Part shown: positions 23,558-24,678 of the stretch, piece after piece
Layout: each line of letters opens with the position of its first letter
How positions within the stretch are numbered: the first letter of the stretch is position 1
NCBI GenBank assembly: GCA_013287025.1
Contig: JABDEN010000021.1
Coordinates: 1 to 24,678, forward strand
Reading direction: 5' to 3'
DNA length: 24,678 nt
Source: Gammaproteobacteria bacterium
GTDB taxonomy: Bacteria > Pseudomonadota > Gammaproteobacteria > DSM-16500
Notes under the pieces: generated by a model
Seen by the model: the letters and a program-made list of their open reading frames with translations, nothing else
What the model was told of the DNA's origin: nothing
Databases searched by the model: none
Program-made: the position numbers and the translations under genes

Positions 23558-24678
23558 ATGCGTGAAAGAATAGCAATAATTAGTGGATTTAGAAGCGCCA
23601 TGGGCAAAGCTGGAGGCTCTTTAAAAGACATCACGGCTGACGATTTGGGCGCCAGAATTGTGAAGGAAGTTTTAATCAGAAGTACCGTTGATCCAAATTC
23701 AATTGATGAAGTTGTGATCGGCAATGTGGCAAATCCTGGATATGCCGCCAATATCTCCCGAGTTATCGCACTCAAAGCTGGATTACCAATCAAAACTCCA
23801 GCCTATACAGTTCACCGCAATTGCGCTTCAGGAATGGAATCAATCACCAGCTCCGCCATCAAAATTTGGGCGGGCGAAGCAGATATTATCATAGCCGGCG
23901 GCGTAGAATCCATGAGCAACATCCCGCTTTTATACAACAAAAAAATGACCAATCTTTTTGCTAATTTATTCAGAGCAAAAACTATTTTCGCCAAACTTAA
24001 AGCAATTTTCAGTTTCAGATTAAGCTTCTTAAAACCAATTGTCGGCGTCGAGCAAGGCTTGACTGATCCGGTTTCAGGAATGTTAATGGGAAATACGGCC
24101 GAAGTTTTGGCCAAAGAATTTTCCATCACCAGACAAGAACAAGATGAATTCGCTCTCAAAAGCCATCAAAAAGCGCAAAAAGCTATGGAAAAAGGCATTT
24201 TTAGCGAAGAAATTATTCCGGTTTTTAATGCTAAAAATATCGCGGTTACTGAAGATGAAGGCGTGCGCAAAAATCAGGAAATTGGCGGTTTGGCCAAGTT
24301 AAAACCTTATTTTGAAAGAAATACCGGAACTGTTACCGTCGGAAATTCATCGCAATTAACTGACGCGGCGGCAGCGATGATTTTAATGAAAGAATCAAAA
24401 GCCAAAAAATTAGGTTTAAAAGTTGACGGCTATTTAACAGATTTCGCTTATGCCGGTTTAGAACCAGAAAGAATGGGTCTTGGCCCCGTTTATGCTACTT
24501 CCAAACTTTTCGACAAAACCAAACTTTCTTTAAAAGATATCGATTTAATCGAAATTAATGAAGCCTTTGCCGCGCAAGTTCTAGCTTGTTTGAAGGCCTT
24601 TGAATCTAAAGAATTTGCTAAAAAATATTTACATAAAAATGCCGCTTTGGGCAAAATTAAAGAAAATATTCTCAATGT
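23558..24678 (+). CDS. Thiolase, acetyl-CoA C-acyltransferase (FadI/FadA-like), partial at the window edge
   Basis: The frame opens at ATG 23558 (MRERIAIISGFRSAMGKAG) and runs uninterrupted to the last base, giving 373 codons without a stop. The acyl-binding cysteine is Cys89 in HRNCASGMES. AGGVESMSN, GNSSQLTDAAAAMIL and the NEAFA motif near residue 333 confirm a thiolase. The final GHP and C-x-G motifs would lie past the window end. The extended loop before MGNTAEVLAKEF resembles the beta subunit of trifunctional beta-oxidation enzymes more than short biosynthetic thiolases. The enzyme either cleaves 3-ketoacyl-CoA or condenses acetyl-CoA. Its upstream region is shared with the divergent phosphatase gene. 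Confidence 0.93.
   Translation, partial: MRERIAIISGFRSAMGKAGGSLKDITADDLGARIVKEVLIRSTVDPNSIDEVVIGNVANPGYAANISRVIALKAGLPIKTPAYTVHRNCASGMESITSSAIKIWAGEADIIIAGGVESMSNIPLLYNKKMTNLFANLFRAKTIFAKLKAIFSFRLSFLKPIVGVEQGLTDPVSGMLMGNTAEVLAKEFSITRQEQDEFALKSHQKAQKAMEKGIFSEEIIPVFNAKNIAVTEDEGVRKNQEIGGLAKLKPYFERNTGTVTVGNSSQLTDAAAAMILMKESKAKKLGLKVDGYLTDFAYAGLEPERMGLGPVYATSKLFDKTKLSLKDIDLIEINEAFAAQVLACLKAFESKEFAKKYLHKNAALGKIKENILN

Noticed and set aside
23533..24675. Minus-strand frames opposite the thiolase gene
   Set aside because: The plus strand encodes an unmistakable thiolase with its catalytic motif; the minus frames are shadows.

Overview
The window is AT-rich throughout, with short intergenic gaps. It looks like the genome of an alphaproteobacterium of the Rickettsiales/Holosporales kind (host-associated, low G+C). 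That placement is an inference from base composition, protein flavour and gene mix; no rRNA or other taxonomic marker is present.

Layout. (1) 1-4997, minus strand: a short HTH regulator, cas1, a cas2-cas3 fusion and the first 272 codons of a Cas7-like gene form one tight operon. This is type I-F CRISPR-Cas. The gene after cas2-3 looks like Cas7fv rather than Cas8f/Csy1, which points to the minimal variant I-F2 (I-Fv). The rest of the effector complex and any repeat array would lie left of position 1. (2) 5182-5841, plus strand: a histidine kinase core without a sensor domain, divergent from the cas operon and followed by a small structured intergenic element. (3) 6075-16474, minus strand: an 8.6-kb two-partner-secretion filamentous haemagglutinin/CdiA-like exoprotein, two small membrane proteins directly downstream (possible immunity proteins) and a separate lipoprotein gene. 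(4) 16664-22124, minus strand: a compact accessory block ending beside the 3' end of tRNA-Thr(GGT). It carries an XRE repressor with paired palindromic operators, an ImmA/IrrE-type metalloprotease, an AlpA-like HTH protein, a Toprim-DUF3987 primase/helicase-like protein and four small genes. It resembles a phage satellite or integrative element but has no visible integrase. (5) 22534-24678: chromosomal genes, namely tRNA-Thr, an inositol-monophosphatase-family (HisN-like) phosphatase and the start of a thiolase gene.

The most striking signal outside ordinary genes is at 18215-18413. Eleven copies of a 9-bp unit (consensus TGACATTGT) are grouped as 3+3 in one orientation and 2+3 in the other around an AT-rich centre. 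They lie inside a small ORF immediately downstream of the primase/helicase gene. The unit is read in different codon phases of that ORF, so selection appears to act on DNA. This fits an iteron-type replication origin of the element.

How the parts may work together: the XRE/ImmA pair would keep the element quiet until proteolytic derepression, AlpA and the primase would drive excision and replication from the iteron cluster, and the neighbouring CRISPR-Cas and CDI-like loci add defence and competition functions. These links are inference from gene order and motifs.
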